Assembly: GCF_000337375.1 (NCBI RefSeq)
Contig: NZ_AOJG01000010.1
Coordinates: 1-64,000, forward strand
DNA from: Halorubrum lipolyticum DSM 21995
Lineage (GTDB): Archaea; Halobacteriota; Halobacteria; Halobacteriales; Haloferacaceae
Length of the DNA stretch: 64,000 bases
Direction of reading: 5' to 3'
Shown: in pieces, positions 46,733 through 55,333 of the stretch
How the letters are laid out: each line of letters opens with the position of its first letter
Position numbering within the stretch: the first letter of the stretch is position 1
Translations under genes and position numbers: made by a program
The notes under the pieces: generated by a model
Seen by the model: only the letters and a program-made list of their open reading frames with translations
Databases searched by the model: none
Told to the model about the DNA's origin: nothing

Positions 46733-48519
46733 GTGGTCTCAGAGAGCTGTACAGTCGAATCAGCGCCGCGATCAGTCGGCTCGTCCGGCTATGGACGTCA
46801 ACGGTAGACCATCCAAGAGCCAAAGGTGTCGTCCTCAAGACCATCGTTGGGACCGTTGCCGTACTCACGCTCGTCCCGCTGCTGTTTCTGTTGTGGACGA
46901 GCGTCTGGACCGGCTATCCCGGACAGTTCGACGCCTCGTTCACGCTCGACAACGTACTCTCGGTGTACATCGAAGGGGCCTACAACGTCCCGACGTTGCT
47001 GTCTCACTCCGTTTTTGTCGCGCTTGGCATGACGCTGATCGCAATGTCACTTGGCCTGACGTTCGCGTGGCTATTCGTCAGGACGAACCTTCCCACGAAA
47101 GGTGCGATGGAACTCGTCCTTCTCTCACCGTACGCCGTGCCGGGATATATTTCGGCGCTCATGTACATCACCACCTACGATCCGAACAACGGCCTTGTGT
47201 CAACGTTCCTTGCTGATACACTAGGTGTAGGAATCCCGATCAACATTTTCAGCCCGCTTGGGATCACCATCGTCGTAGGGATCAACGGGGTGACAGCGTT
47301 CTACCTGTTTACTGTTCCCGCCCTCCAGAACATGGACCCCGCGCTCGAAGAAGTCAGCCGTATTCACGGAGCCAATATTTTCCAGACGATTCGGTCGATC
47401 AGCTTTCCGCTGATACTGCCCGCGATCCTCTCGGGAGCGCTCGTCACTTTCTTGCGGGGACTCGGTGAGTTCTCTGTCGTCGAGATCCTCGGTGTTCGGG
47501 AGGGATTCGATGTGTATGCGACTGCAATCTGGGCGGCGATCCAACAGCAGGCACCACCGGAGTACGGCCAGTCGGCGGCGTTGGCGCTCAGTTTACTCCT
47601 CGTTACGGCCGTGTTGATGTGGTACTACCGTCGGCTTACGAGCCGAAACCAAGATTATATGACCGTCACAGGACGGGGATACCAACCCGACCGGTGGGAC
47701 TTGGGTAGGTGGCGATGGCCTATCGCGGCCACACTCTGGGTCGTGCTGTTCGTCCTCTGGATTCTCCCGTTGGTGGTCATGATCGCCGTCTCGTTCCACT
47801 CGACGTGGCTCGGGCAGTTCGATCCCGCGAGCCTCTCGCTCATCCACTACGCGGATGTCCTCACCAGCCAGCGACTCCAAGAGTCGTTTCTCAACAGCGG
47901 TATCGTTGCAGTTACCGGCGCGACACTTGGCACAATACTGGTCGTCGGCATCGCCTACTACACTCAGCGGACGGCGTACCGGTTTAGGTCCTCCATCGAG
48001 TTCCTGTCGCTGACGCCGCTAGCAATTCCGGGAATCATCTTGGGTACGGGCGTCCTTTTCACCGTTTTGTGGGTGGGACGCATTCATCCGCTGCTGAATT
48101 TCTACGGCACGCTGGGAGTCATTATCATCGGCAGCGTCATCGTTTTTATACCGTTTTCGTCGCGGATCGCTATCGGGAATATCGTCCAGATCCACTCCGA
48201 TCTCGAAGATGTCGCTCGTGTCTCGGGTGCGTCGTGGGTTGGGCAAATGCGAGAGATTTTCCTTCCACTATTTAAGAATACCACGGCTATTCTCTGGTTT
48301 TATCTGCTGGTCCACATCGTCCAACTGCTTTCGATTCCGATTATGACCTACACCTCAGATACGCGGGTGATCCCAGTCGACATCTTCGATATCTACTACC
48401 AGCAGGCGAACATCGAATTGGTCTCGGCAGTCTCGACCATCTTCGTGCTGTTGTTGGCGTCGATACTGGTCGTATTCCGTCTATTCGGTATCAGATTCTA
48501 CGATCTCGATCACCGTTAA
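46729..48519 (+). CDS. ABC transporter permease, two-module FbpB-like
   Basis: A 596-aa membrane protein with about twelve helices arranged as two six-helix permease modules, each with an EAA-like loop (EEVSRIHGANIFQTIRSISFPLILPAIL and EDVARVSGASWVGQMREIFLPLFKN). This fused form is typical of iron(III)/thiamine-family transporters. It completes the operon with the binding protein and ATPase, overlapping the ATPase gene by four bases. It converges with the Pht5-like gene on the other strand. Confidence 0.9.
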   Translation: MSGLRELYSRISAAISRLVRLWTSTVDHPRAKGVVLKTIVGTVAVLTLVPLLFLLWTSVWTGYPGQFDASFTLDNVLSVYIEGAYNVPTLLSHSVFVALGMTLIAMSLGLTFAWLFVRTNLPTKGAMELVLLSPYAVPGYISALMYITTYDPNNGLVSTFLADTLGVGIPINIFSPLGITIVVGINGVTAFYLFTVPALQNMDPALEEVSRIHGANIFQTIRSISFPLILPAILSGALVTFLRGLGEFSVVEILGVREGFDVYATAIWAAIQQQAPPEYGQSAALALSLLLVTAVLMWYYRRLTSRNQDYMTVTGRGYQPDRWDLGRWRWPIAATLWVVLFVLWILPLVVMIAVSFHSTWLGQFDPASLSLIHYADVLTSQRLQESFLNSGIVAVTGATLGTILVVGIAYYTQRTAYRFRSSIEFLSLTPLAIPGIILGTGVLFTVLWVGRIHPLLNFYGTLGVIIIGSVIVFIPFSSRIAIGNIVQIHSDLEDVARVSGASWVGQMREIFLPLFKNTTAILWFYLLVHIVQLLSIPIMTYTSDTRVIPVDIFDIYYQQANIELVSAVSTIFVLLLASILVVFRLFGIRFYDLDHR

Positions 48520-48525
48520 CAGTAC

Positions 48526-49521
48526 TCAGCAGTCGAGCGTCGATTCGACGAACAGCTCCTCGGGATCGTACTGTCGTGGAATCAGCCCTTGATCGTGAGC
48601 ATACCGAATGAACGTCCGCAGTTCCTGCCGAGTCCGTTCGGTCAGTCCGTACTCCCATGCGTGTGGACCGAGCGTCTCGGCTTGGTCGACGCGATGGAGA
48701 TGTGACCATGTGAGCGAGGTCTTGGCGCTCGGACTCCGGTTCCGCTCAAAACACCGGTCCCGGGAGTCGACGAACGCATCAAAAACGTTGACTGCGACCC
48801 ACGGGTGAGCCTCTAAGACCTCATCTCGAATGGCAACGACGTGCATCGGGGGGTGGATACCCGTATCCGCGTAGTATTGTTTCTCCTCGGCGATCGGCTC
48901 GTCGAAAAACAGTTCGGCGGTCTCGGATTCGACAACTGCGTTGAACATCTCTCCAGCGGGGTCCATGGCCGCATCGAGGTCACCAGATAGCAGGGCCTGC
49001 TTGAGATCCAGTGGCTCTTCGACGGCATCACCGCCCTGCTCTCCCGCGATTGGGGCGATATCGAACCTGTCAGGAAGCGATGCCCCGACGTCATCGTCCT
49101 TCCGTCGGAACCACTGAACGGTTTCGAGATCTAGCCCGTAATACTCCTGAAGGATCCCGCGAATCCAGACGTTTGCGGTCGTCTCCCACGACTGTATGCC
49201 CACCTTTTTGCCAGCTAGATCAGTTGGATCCGAGATATCGCTGTGAACGTGTTTGAACAGGAACGAATGACGAAACTTCTTTTCGGGGAACACCGGAATC
49301 GCCGTGAAAGCGTGTTTATCGGGATCGCTCCGCGAGGAGAGATAGGAGGCCAACGACACCTCACAGATATCGAACTCCTCGTGGCGGAAGAACCGCCGGT
49401 GTCGTTTCGGAGGGTATTCGATGATTGTCGTTAGATCGATCCCCTCTGGCTCTATCTCTCCAGTCATGAGTGGTCTCACGATATCACCGATATAGCTGCT
49501 CAGGCTGAGTTCGATGGTCAT
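48526..49521 (-). CDS. Pht5/4,5-dihydroxyphthalate-decarboxylase-like periplasmic-binding-fold protein (copy A)
   Basis: A 331-aa protein (MTIELSLSSYIGDIVRPLMTGEIEPEGIDLTTI...FDICEVSLASYLSSRSDPDKHAFTAIPVFPEKKFRHSFLFKH...DLAGKKVGIQSWETTANVWIRGILQEYYG...PWVAVNVFDAFVDS). The features are those of the PBP2 subfamily that includes Pht5 and SsuA/THI5-like proteins. No signal peptide or lipobox is present, so it probably acts in the cytoplasm as a binding protein or enzyme. Its codon use matches the A/T-shifted segment, unlike its GC-rich paralogue at 49648. Real decarboxylase activity is unproven. Confidence 0.72.
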   Translation of the reverse strand: MTIELSLSSYIGDIVRPLMTGEIEPEGIDLTTIIEYPPKRHRRFFRHEEFDICEVSLASYLSSRSDPDKHAFTAIPVFPEKKFRHSFLFKHVHSDISDPTDLAGKKVGIQSWETTANVWIRGILQEYYGLDLETVQWFRRKDDDVGASLPDRFDIAPIAGEQGGDAVEEPLDLKQALLSGDLDAAMDPAGEMFNAVVESETAELFFDEPIAEEKQYYADTGIHPPMHVVAIRDEVLEAHPWVAVNVFDAFVDSRDRCFERNRSPSAKTSLTWSHLHRVDQAETLGPHAWEYGLTERTRQELRTFIRYAHDQGLIPRQYDPEELFVESTLDC

Positions 49522-49647
49522 CTGTGATCGATTCTTTTACTGAGCGTCCTATAGTTGTAGGGCTGGTACTCAGCGATCGAGAACTACAGACAGTCGACCT
49601 CCACGAGAACATCGATCAGTCAACAGTGATAACTCGGCCGACCGCTC

Positions 49648-50619
49648 TCAGGCGAAGTACGGCGTCTCGAGGTGCTCGGTCGCGAACAGCTCCTCGAGGC
49701 CGTACCGCTCGTCGGCGACGCCCTGCCGGTGGGCGTGATCGATAAGCCTCTCCAGCGTCGCGACGTTGCCCTCGGAGAGCCCGTACTCCCAAGGGTCCTC
49801 GCCCAGCACCTCGCGCTGCTCGTCGGCGTGGATGTCGGCCCAGACGAGCGGGAGGTCACGCGGCCGGTCGAGCGTCGACAGGCCGATCTCCTTGGCCCGT
49901 TCGAAGGCGTCGTAGAGGTTCTGGGCGACCCACGGTTTCTCTCGAAGTAACTCGTCTTCGAGCGCGATCGCGTGCATGATCGGGAAGATCGACGTCTCGC
50001 GGAAGTACTCCTGTTCGACCGACTTGACGTCGTCGAACAGCCGCTCCACGTTCGCACCGTCAAGGTCGATCGGATGAAACACCGCGTCGAGGTCGCCGCG
50101 GTCGAGCATCTCCGTCAGCATGCCGACCATCGACCGCTGGTGGTCGAGGTACTCGACGTCGTAGCGGTCCGGCACGTCGACGTCGACGATCTCCGACCCA
50201 CCGGCGACCCACTCGATCGACGAGAGGTCGACGCCGTGCCGCTCCGCGAGGGTCCCGCGCTGCCAGATACCGGTCGTCGTCTGCCAGTTGACGATCCCGA
50301 CCCGCTTGCCGTCGAGGTCGCCGATCGAGTCGATTCCCGCGTCGGTGCGCTTGTACATGTACGAGTGCCGGAACTTCCGAAACGGGAAGACGGGGATCGC
50401 CGTGAACGGGTAGCGGTCGGGGTCGCTCCGAGAGGCGAGATACGTGCCCATCGAGAGCTCGCAGGCGTCGAACTCGCGGCCGTGGACCATCCGGGAGAAG
50501 CGGGTCGGATTCGGGTAGTCGACGGCCGTCAGGTCCACTCCTTCCGGGGTCACGCGACCGTCCCAGAGCGGCTCGGTCCAAGCGTAATCGTGACAGGCGA
50601 GCGTGAGGTCGAGCGTCAT
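49648..50619 (-). CDS. Pht5/4,5-dihydroxyphthalate-decarboxylase-like periplasmic-binding-fold protein (copy B)
   Basis: A 323-aa paralogue of the gene at 48526. It shares the FDACELSMGTYLASRSDPDRYPFTAIPVFPFRKFRHSYMYK region, DLDGKRVGIVNWQTTTGIWQRGTLAE and PWVAQNLYDAFERA. It too lacks a signal peptide. ATG 50619 starts MTLDLTLACHDYAWTEPLWDGRVTPEGVDL, the family N-terminus; CTACAATCTAC about 30 bases upstream may be its promoter. Its GC-rich codon use is like the host, so the two copies probably have different histories. Ligand or reaction unknown. Confidence 0.75.
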   Translation of the reverse strand: MTLDLTLACHDYAWTEPLWDGRVTPEGVDLTAVDYPNPTRFSRMVHGREFDACELSMGTYLASRSDPDRYPFTAIPVFPFRKFRHSYMYKRTDAGIDSIGDLDGKRVGIVNWQTTTGIWQRGTLAERHGVDLSSIEWVAGGSEIVDVDVPDRYDVEYLDHQRSMVGMLTEMLDRGDLDAVFHPIDLDGANVERLFDDVKSVEQEYFRETSIFPIMHAIALEDELLREKPWVAQNLYDAFERAKEIGLSTLDRPRDLPLVWADIHADEQREVLGEDPWEYGLSEGNVATLERLIDHAHRQGVADERYGLEELFATEHLETPYFA

Positions 50620-50742
50620 GCATTCGAACACGAACAGCGAGTAGATTGTAGTTCCGATCGGTAAGCGATCGATCCGCGGAGTCACTGCAGTTCGGTCAAA
50701 TCATTCATTGGGCTCGGGAACCATCTAATAGGTCGACAGCGT

Positions 50743-50804
50743 TGCCGAGTCGATCAAGCGGTTCCCCGCCGACGAGGTCGTCGACTCGCCGCCGCCAGAG
50801 GTCC
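50743..50804 (+). pseudogene. 3' fragment of a flavin reductase gene
   Basis: Over about 62-64 bases this matches 43499-43560, the 3' end of the intact flavin reductase gene, with four mismatches (encoding AESIKRFPADEVVDSPPPEVRA). Upstream and downstream the match is lost, so the rest of the gene is missing. With the intact copy it brackets the 7.2-kb segment that holds the Fbp-type operon and both Pht5-like genes. Confidence 0.8.
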
Positions 50805-50824
50805 GCGCGAAACGCAGCAAGGGA

Positions 50825-51604
50825 CTATTCGGCTTCCCAGAAGGTCAGGCGGTCGCCAAGTGCGTCCACGCCGTAGATGAAGACGATCCCCAGCAGGGTT
50901 ATCATCACCAGCGCGGCGTACATCCGCTGGATGGTAAACAGACGCCAGGACCGCCAGATGAGATAGCCCAGCCCCGATTTCGCCGCCAGCATTTCGATGA
51001 CGACGATGAGGTTGAACCCGACGCCCAAACCGAGGCTCAGCCCAGCGAAAATCTCCGAGAGCGACCCGGGGAGCAGTACGTCGCGGTACAATGCGAGTGT
51101 CCCGGCACCGTTGTCGAGCGCGGCGTCGATGTACGCGTCGTCTATCTGCTGGACACCACCCATCGTGTTGACCGCGACCAGCAGGAATATGGCGATGCTC
51201 ATCGCCAGCACTCGAACCGTCTCGGTCACGCCCAGTAGCGTGAACATGATAGGGACGAGCGCGATCTTCGGGATGGGATAGAACAGACTCACGTACGGGT
51301 TCACGAGAAGTCGAATCGGTCGCGACCATCCCATCCAGAGACCGATCGCGATACCGCTCGTTGAACCCACGAAGAAGGCGAGTAGGACGCGCCGCAGGCT
51401 GACCCAAGTGTGATAGGCCAACGACCCCTCGACGAGTAACTGACCGGTTACGCCCACGACGACCGACGGCGGCGGGAAGAAGGTCGGATTGACGACGGCC
51501 AGTCTGGCGAGCACCTCCCAACACAGCAACACCGCGAGAATAGGGGCGACATGGAACCCGAGTTTTCGCGGGGACGTGTACCGACGGCGGCGGGATTGGC
51601 TCAT
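50825..51604 (-). CDS. ABC transporter permease (SsuC/TauC-like)
   Basis: A 259-aa protein with about six helices. The EAA-loop region DAALDNGAGTLALYRDVLLPGSLSEIFAGLSLGLGVGF matches the BPD_transp_1 family of nitrate/sulfonate/taurine importers. It overlaps the ATPase gene by four bases and is the last gene of the SBP-ATPase-permease operon. The substrate cannot be told from sequence; sulfonates, nitrate, taurine and pyrimidines all use this family. Confidence 0.9.
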   Translation of the reverse strand: MSQSRRRRYTSPRKLGFHVAPILAVLLCWEVLARLAVVNPTFFPPPSVVVGVTGQLLVEGSLAYHTWVSLRRVLLAFFVGSTSGIAIGLWMGWSRPIRLLVNPYVSLFYPIPKIALVPIMFTLLGVTETVRVLAMSIAIFLLVAVNTMGGVQQIDDAYIDAALDNGAGTLALYRDVLLPGSLSEIFAGLSLGLGVGFNLIVVIEMLAAKSGLGYLIWRSWRLFTIQRMYAALVMITLLGIVFIYGVDALGDRLTFWEAE

Positions 51605-52464
51605 CGCTCGACCGACTGCTGAACCTCGTCGCTTAACAGTTCCCAGACGCGCTCGCGAAGCGTGGTGAACTCGTCTGTCGGGATCGACCCGCGAGTACGC
51701 GGTCGCGGCAGATCCACGTCTAGCACCTCCTTTACACCGCCGGGTCTGGCGGTCATGACTGCCAGTCGGTCACCGAGAGTTATCGCCTCCTCGATATCGT
51801 GTGTGACGTAGACGACCGTCTTTTTCGTCTCGCTCCACAGTGAGAGCAGTTCCGCCTGGAGGTTGCGTTTCGTCTGTGCGTCCAGCACGCCGAACGGTTC
51901 GTCCATCAGGAGAACTTCGGGATCGTTCGTGAACGCGCGGGCGATAGCGACGCGTTGTTTCATTCCGCCGGATAACTGATGCGGGTAGGAGTCGGCAAAC
52001 TCCGCCAGGTCGACCTTCTCCAAGTAGGTTCGGGCCTTCTCGTGGCGGCGTTGTTTCTCGACGCCGTCCATCTTCAACCCGAACGCGACGTTGTCGAGGA
52101 CGGTCTTCCAGGGGAAGATGCCGTGTTCCTGAAAGACCATGTTCGTCACGGAGCCACCGTCAGCACGCGCCGCTGAGATCTCGACCGTCCCGGTGTAGTC
52201 GGAGTCGAGTCCCGAGAGGATGCGAAGGAATGTTGACTTTCCGCACCCCGAGGGACCGAGCAGGCAGAAAAACTCTTGATCGTGGATCGTTAGATCCACG
52301 TCTGCGAGTGCCTCGACATCGTCTGACCGGGCTGCGTAGGTCTTCCCGACGCCGCGTGCGCGGATACACGGGGACTCGGTCACTGACTCCTCGCGGGAAG
52401 TCTCGGCCATCTCTGTGGCCTTCGAGTTCTGCTCATTGAACGCTTTCGGTGGCTCTCCATTCAT
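51601..52464 (-). CDS. ABC transporter ATP-binding protein (SsuB/TauB-like)
   Basis: A 287-aa ATPase. It has Walker A GPSGCGKST, Q-loop FQEHGIFPW, signature LSGGMKQRVAIARAF, Walker B VLLMDEPFGVLD and His VTHDIEEA. The chain ends without a TOBE domain, as usual for Ssu/Tau-type ATPases. The first about 30 residues are polar and may not all be translated; MAETSREE is an alternative start. It begins 15 bases after the binding-protein stop and overlaps the permease start. Confidence 0.92.
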   Translation of the reverse strand: MNGEPPKAFNEQNSKATEMAETSREESVTESPCIRARGVGKTYAARSDDVEALADVDLTIHDQEFFCLLGPSGCGKSTFLRILSGLDSDYTGTVEISAARADGGSVTNMVFQEHGIFPWKTVLDNVAFGLKMDGVEKQRRHEKARTYLEKVDLAEFADSYPHQLSGGMKQRVAIARAFTNDPEVLLMDEPFGVLDAQTKRNLQAELLSLWSETKKTVVYVTHDIEEAITLGDRLAVMTARPGGVKEVLDVDLPRPRTRGSIPTDEFTTLRERVWELLSDEVQQSVER

Positions 52465-52479
52465 ACTCGGTGGCGTCGA

Positions 52480-53727
52480 TTACTGGCAGATGGTGTCGCC
52501 CGGGAAGTCGGGCAGCTCTGATATCTCACCGATGGGCGTGTACGGCCGCGGTGCGTTCTCTCCCCACTGTCTGACTTGGTCCGGCGAGGGAGCAGCTTCC
52601 GCCTCGGAGACGCGCCCGACCGAGTCGAGCGCCTCCGACAGCAGCGAGGTGTCGAACAGTTCGCTCCGCTCGACGGGATTGTCCACGTACCCACGGCAGG
52701 CGTGGTACTCCTGCTGGCGCATCACGTCGTCCTGGTTGACGCGTCCGTTCTTGTTCGGGATTGCCGGGACCGACGACTTGATCGCCTGTTTGTTGATGTC
52801 GAACGCCTCGTTGATGATGGTCGCGACCTCGTCGTCCGGGTACGAACCCATCTCGTAGTACGTCCGGACCCCTTTCAGGTAGCCTTCGAGCCATCGGACG
52901 GCCACGTCCGTTCGCTGCTCGATGAACGGGCCACCGAAAAAGTACGCGGCGATCTGCATCCGGGGGGCGACCGCCGACGCGTACAGGACGTGCCCGGCGT
53001 TTGCGTTGTTCGCCAGTGCCAGTCCCAGCGGGTCCGGTGCGATGCACGCGTCTACGTCGCCGGACATCAGCGCCGACACCATATTCGAGAACTGTATCTC
53101 GTTGACCTCCACGTCCTCCCAACTCATGTCGTATGCGGTGAGCACCCGGCCGAGGACGTAGTCCAGTGAGCCGCCTTCGGCGTTGTGTGCGACCGTGAGC
53201 GGCCCGTCGACTGCGTCGGCGATCTCCGGGAACGTGGCGTCTTCCGAGTAGATGCCCTCCCGGGCCCAGACCCGCGCTGCTCCCGGTACGTTCGGGTAGT
53301 GCTGTGCCATGTCGGCCGCGATTTTGATGGGCACGTCCTGCGAGATGGAGTTGGCGATGCTGGCCCCGAACGACCCGGCGGCGACGTCGATGTCGCCCGA
53401 CGCCAACTGTGGCGCCGCCAGCGGGACGCCGTTGATTCGCTCGCGCTCGACCTCGATGTTCCGCTCCTCGAAGTATCCCTCCTCTTGAGCGATGAGAATC
53501 GGTACGACCGTCGCGATGGGAAGGGTCCCGAACGTCACGGTGTCGGTACCGCTCCCCCCGATTGTGGACCCGAGACAGCCACCGAGCGCGGCGGCCGTCG
53601 TCGCTCCGGCGGCACCGAGGAACTGTCGGCGTGAGGGCGCCGCGTCACGGCCGTCTGTCTCGCTTCGTTTCGACGTCGATGACCGTCGTCCCGTTGAGTC
53701 GGCAGACGATCGCTCCGCCCGTTTCAT
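52480..53727 (-). CDS. ABC transporter substrate-binding lipoprotein (SsuA/THI5-like)
   Basis: A 415-aa exported binding protein. A long polar N-terminus precedes SRRQFLGAAGATTAAALGGC, a Tat signal with lipobox Cys C51. The mature part (TVTFGTLPIATVVPILIAQEEGYFEERNIEVERERING...ASGDIDVAAGSFGASIANSISQ) is the SsuA/NMT1/THI5 solute-binding family, which captures sulfonates, nitrate or HMP-like compounds. It heads the operon with the ATPase and permease that follow. TTTTTAATAAGG (about 53747-53758 on the minus strand) is a strong promoter 20-30 bases upstream. Confidence 0.87.
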   Translation of the reverse strand: MKRAERSSADSTGRRSSTSKRSETDGRDAAPSRRQFLGAAGATTAAALGGCLGSTIGGSGTDTVTFGTLPIATVVPILIAQEEGYFEERNIEVERERINGVPLAAPQLASGDIDVAAGSFGASIANSISQDVPIKIAADMAQHYPNVPGAARVWAREGIYSEDATFPEIADAVDGPLTVAHNAEGGSLDYVLGRVLTAYDMSWEDVEVNEIQFSNMVSALMSGDVDACIAPDPLGLALANNANAGHVLYASAVAPRMQIAAYFFGGPFIEQRTDVAVRWLEGYLKGVRTYYEMGSYPDDEVATIINEAFDINKQAIKSSVPAIPNKNGRVNQDDVMRQQEYHACRGYVDNPVERSELFDTSLLSEALDSVGRVSEAEAAPSPDQVRQWGENAPRPYTPIGEISELPDFPGDTICQ

Positions 53728-53843
53728 GAGTCACAGTCACTTCTTCCCCTTATTAAAAAGCCTCCCAATTCCCCGGTCGTGAGAGTCCGAGACAGTAGAA
53801 ACCTGCAAAACAGTTATTGTGGAATGGACTACACATCGGCCTG
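53728..53843. promoter_or_regulatory. Divergent promoter region, Ssu/Tau operon and TIG-repeat protein A
   Basis: Facing left is TTTTTAATAAGG (minus strand, 53747-53758) for the binding-protein gene. Facing right is GTTATTG (about 53811-53817), 30 bases before ATG 53844. Only some 50 bases separate the two, so common control is likely. Confidence 0.5.
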
Positions 53844-55298
53844 ATGGGACCCAATCGCTCCTCCAAAACGGAAGACCGTGAGCCAAGCCTCCGACAGCCC
53901 GACCATCGAGGGACGCTCGTCTTGAGCGACGAGAGTGGGTATGTCGGTGATACGATCACGTTCCACGGTCGGAACTTCCCGACTGACGAACAGTTCGACA
54001 TCGAGTGGCGGACCGTCGAGGGGTCGTGGGGCGTCCTCGAGGCCCACGAAATTGTCGGGCCGCAGTTTCGCCCGCGAACCGAGACGATTGCGACGGTCAC
54101 CACCGACGCGGACGGTCGCTTCGACCACGAGTGGACGATACCGGAAGATTACGGCAGTTTCCACACCGTATCGGTCACCACGAAAGACGGAACGACCGTC
54201 GATCAGGCCGAGTTCGAGATCTCGCCGTGGTTCGAACTCGACCGGAAGAGCGCGGAACTCGGTGACTTCGTTGTCGTCACGGGCTACGGACTGGGTCCCG
54301 GCGTGATGGTCAACAACTACCAGGTCGCCTGGGACAACACCACCGTCGGATTCCTGACGGGCGTCCGGAACCGTGGCACGGCGACGGCCGAAATCCGCGC
54401 CGTCGGGCCGCCGGGCGAGCACATCCTGCAGGTCTGGCGGGGGTATCGCGGAATGCCGTTCCTCCAGAACAACACTCAGTCGCCGTACGGAAAAGTCGCG
54501 AACGGGCGACAGACGGCCTGGACTGTGGACGTGACCGAACCAGAGACGGACCCGCAAACCGCCTGGGTCGATCCCATGCCTGAGGAGCGCCCGCTCAGCA
54601 CTCACTACCCCGAGTTAGACGAGGCGAGCGAGGCCGAGCTGTCGATCTCCCCGGAGTACGGCCAGTCCGGGACGGAGGCGATTATCACCGGCGAGCAGTT
54701 CCAGCCCCACACCGAAGTCGATCTCATCTGGTACCACCACAGCGGCCACGAACCCCAAGGCCCGGACAAACCGCCGCTGCCGACCATTACAGCGGAACCC
54801 TGGCCCGAGACGCTACCGACCGTCGAGACCGACGCGGACGGTCGATTCCAAGTCGACGTGACGATACCGAAGGACATCGGGTCGACGCGACCGATAACCG
54901 CCCGCGTCGGCGGGCGTGACGTGGCGGTGACGGGGTTCATGATGCAACCCTCCATCGAGACCTTCTCGCCGACGAGCGGCCCGGTCGGGACCGAAATCGA
55001 GATCGAACTCACCGGCGTGGGATGGACCCAGTACGAGATGTCACCGCTTTTCGTCTACGACAACGGCCCGCTGGGATACGCCTGCGGGCTGAGCGATAAG
55101 GAGGACGGAACGACGATTCGGACCATTTTGCAGGCCTCGGGACAGCCCGGGTGGCACTTCATCGACGCCTACCCGACGCTCTTCCGGATGCAAGAGGAGG
55201 AGCCGGAGTTCGAGCTCAACGCACACCTCTCGTACCTCGACAATCATCCGATGCGGCCGGTGCCGGCGTTCCACTTCGCGTTTGAGATCACCGAGTAG
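53844..55298 (+). CDS. Ig/TIG-repeat protein A, unknown function
   Basis: About 484 aa from ATG 53844 (MGPNRSSKTED...). There is no signal peptide or transmembrane helix. Four Ig-like repeats of about 100-110 aa can be seen, each with GD.(I/V)..(H/T)G...P...(F/V)(D/Q)(I/L)(E/I)W, a later TVTTDADGRF...TIPED and a closing ...F.(I/M).P. One example is TLVLSDESGYVGDTITFHGRNFPTDEQFDIEWRTVEG near residues 27-60. It is about 60% like the protein encoded at 56147-57589. The family seems to accompany Ssu/Tau-type transporters; binding or scaffolding is the most that can be inferred. Confidence 0.65.
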   Translation: MGPNRSSKTEDREPSLRQPDHRGTLVLSDESGYVGDTITFHGRNFPTDEQFDIEWRTVEGSWGVLEAHEIVGPQFRPRTETIATVTTDADGRFDHEWTIPEDYGSFHTVSVTTKDGTTVDQAEFEISPWFELDRKSAELGDFVVVTGYGLGPGVMVNNYQVAWDNTTVGFLTGVRNRGTATAEIRAVGPPGEHILQVWRGYRGMPFLQNNTQSPYGKVANGRQTAWTVDVTEPETDPQTAWVDPMPEERPLSTHYPELDEASEAELSISPEYGQSGTEAIITGEQFQPHTEVDLIWYHHSGHEPQGPDKPPLPTITAEPWPETLPTVETDADGRFQVDVTIPKDIGSTRPITARVGGRDVAVTGFMMQPSIETFSPTSGPVGTEIEIELTGVGWTQYEMSPLFVYDNGPLGYACGLSDKEDGTTIRTILQASGQPGWHFIDAYPTLFRMQEEEPEFELNAHLSYLDNHPMRPVPAFHFAFEITE

Positions 55299-55333
55299 AG
55301 CCTTTCCCCTTCTTTTCCCGCGTTTTCGTCGAG

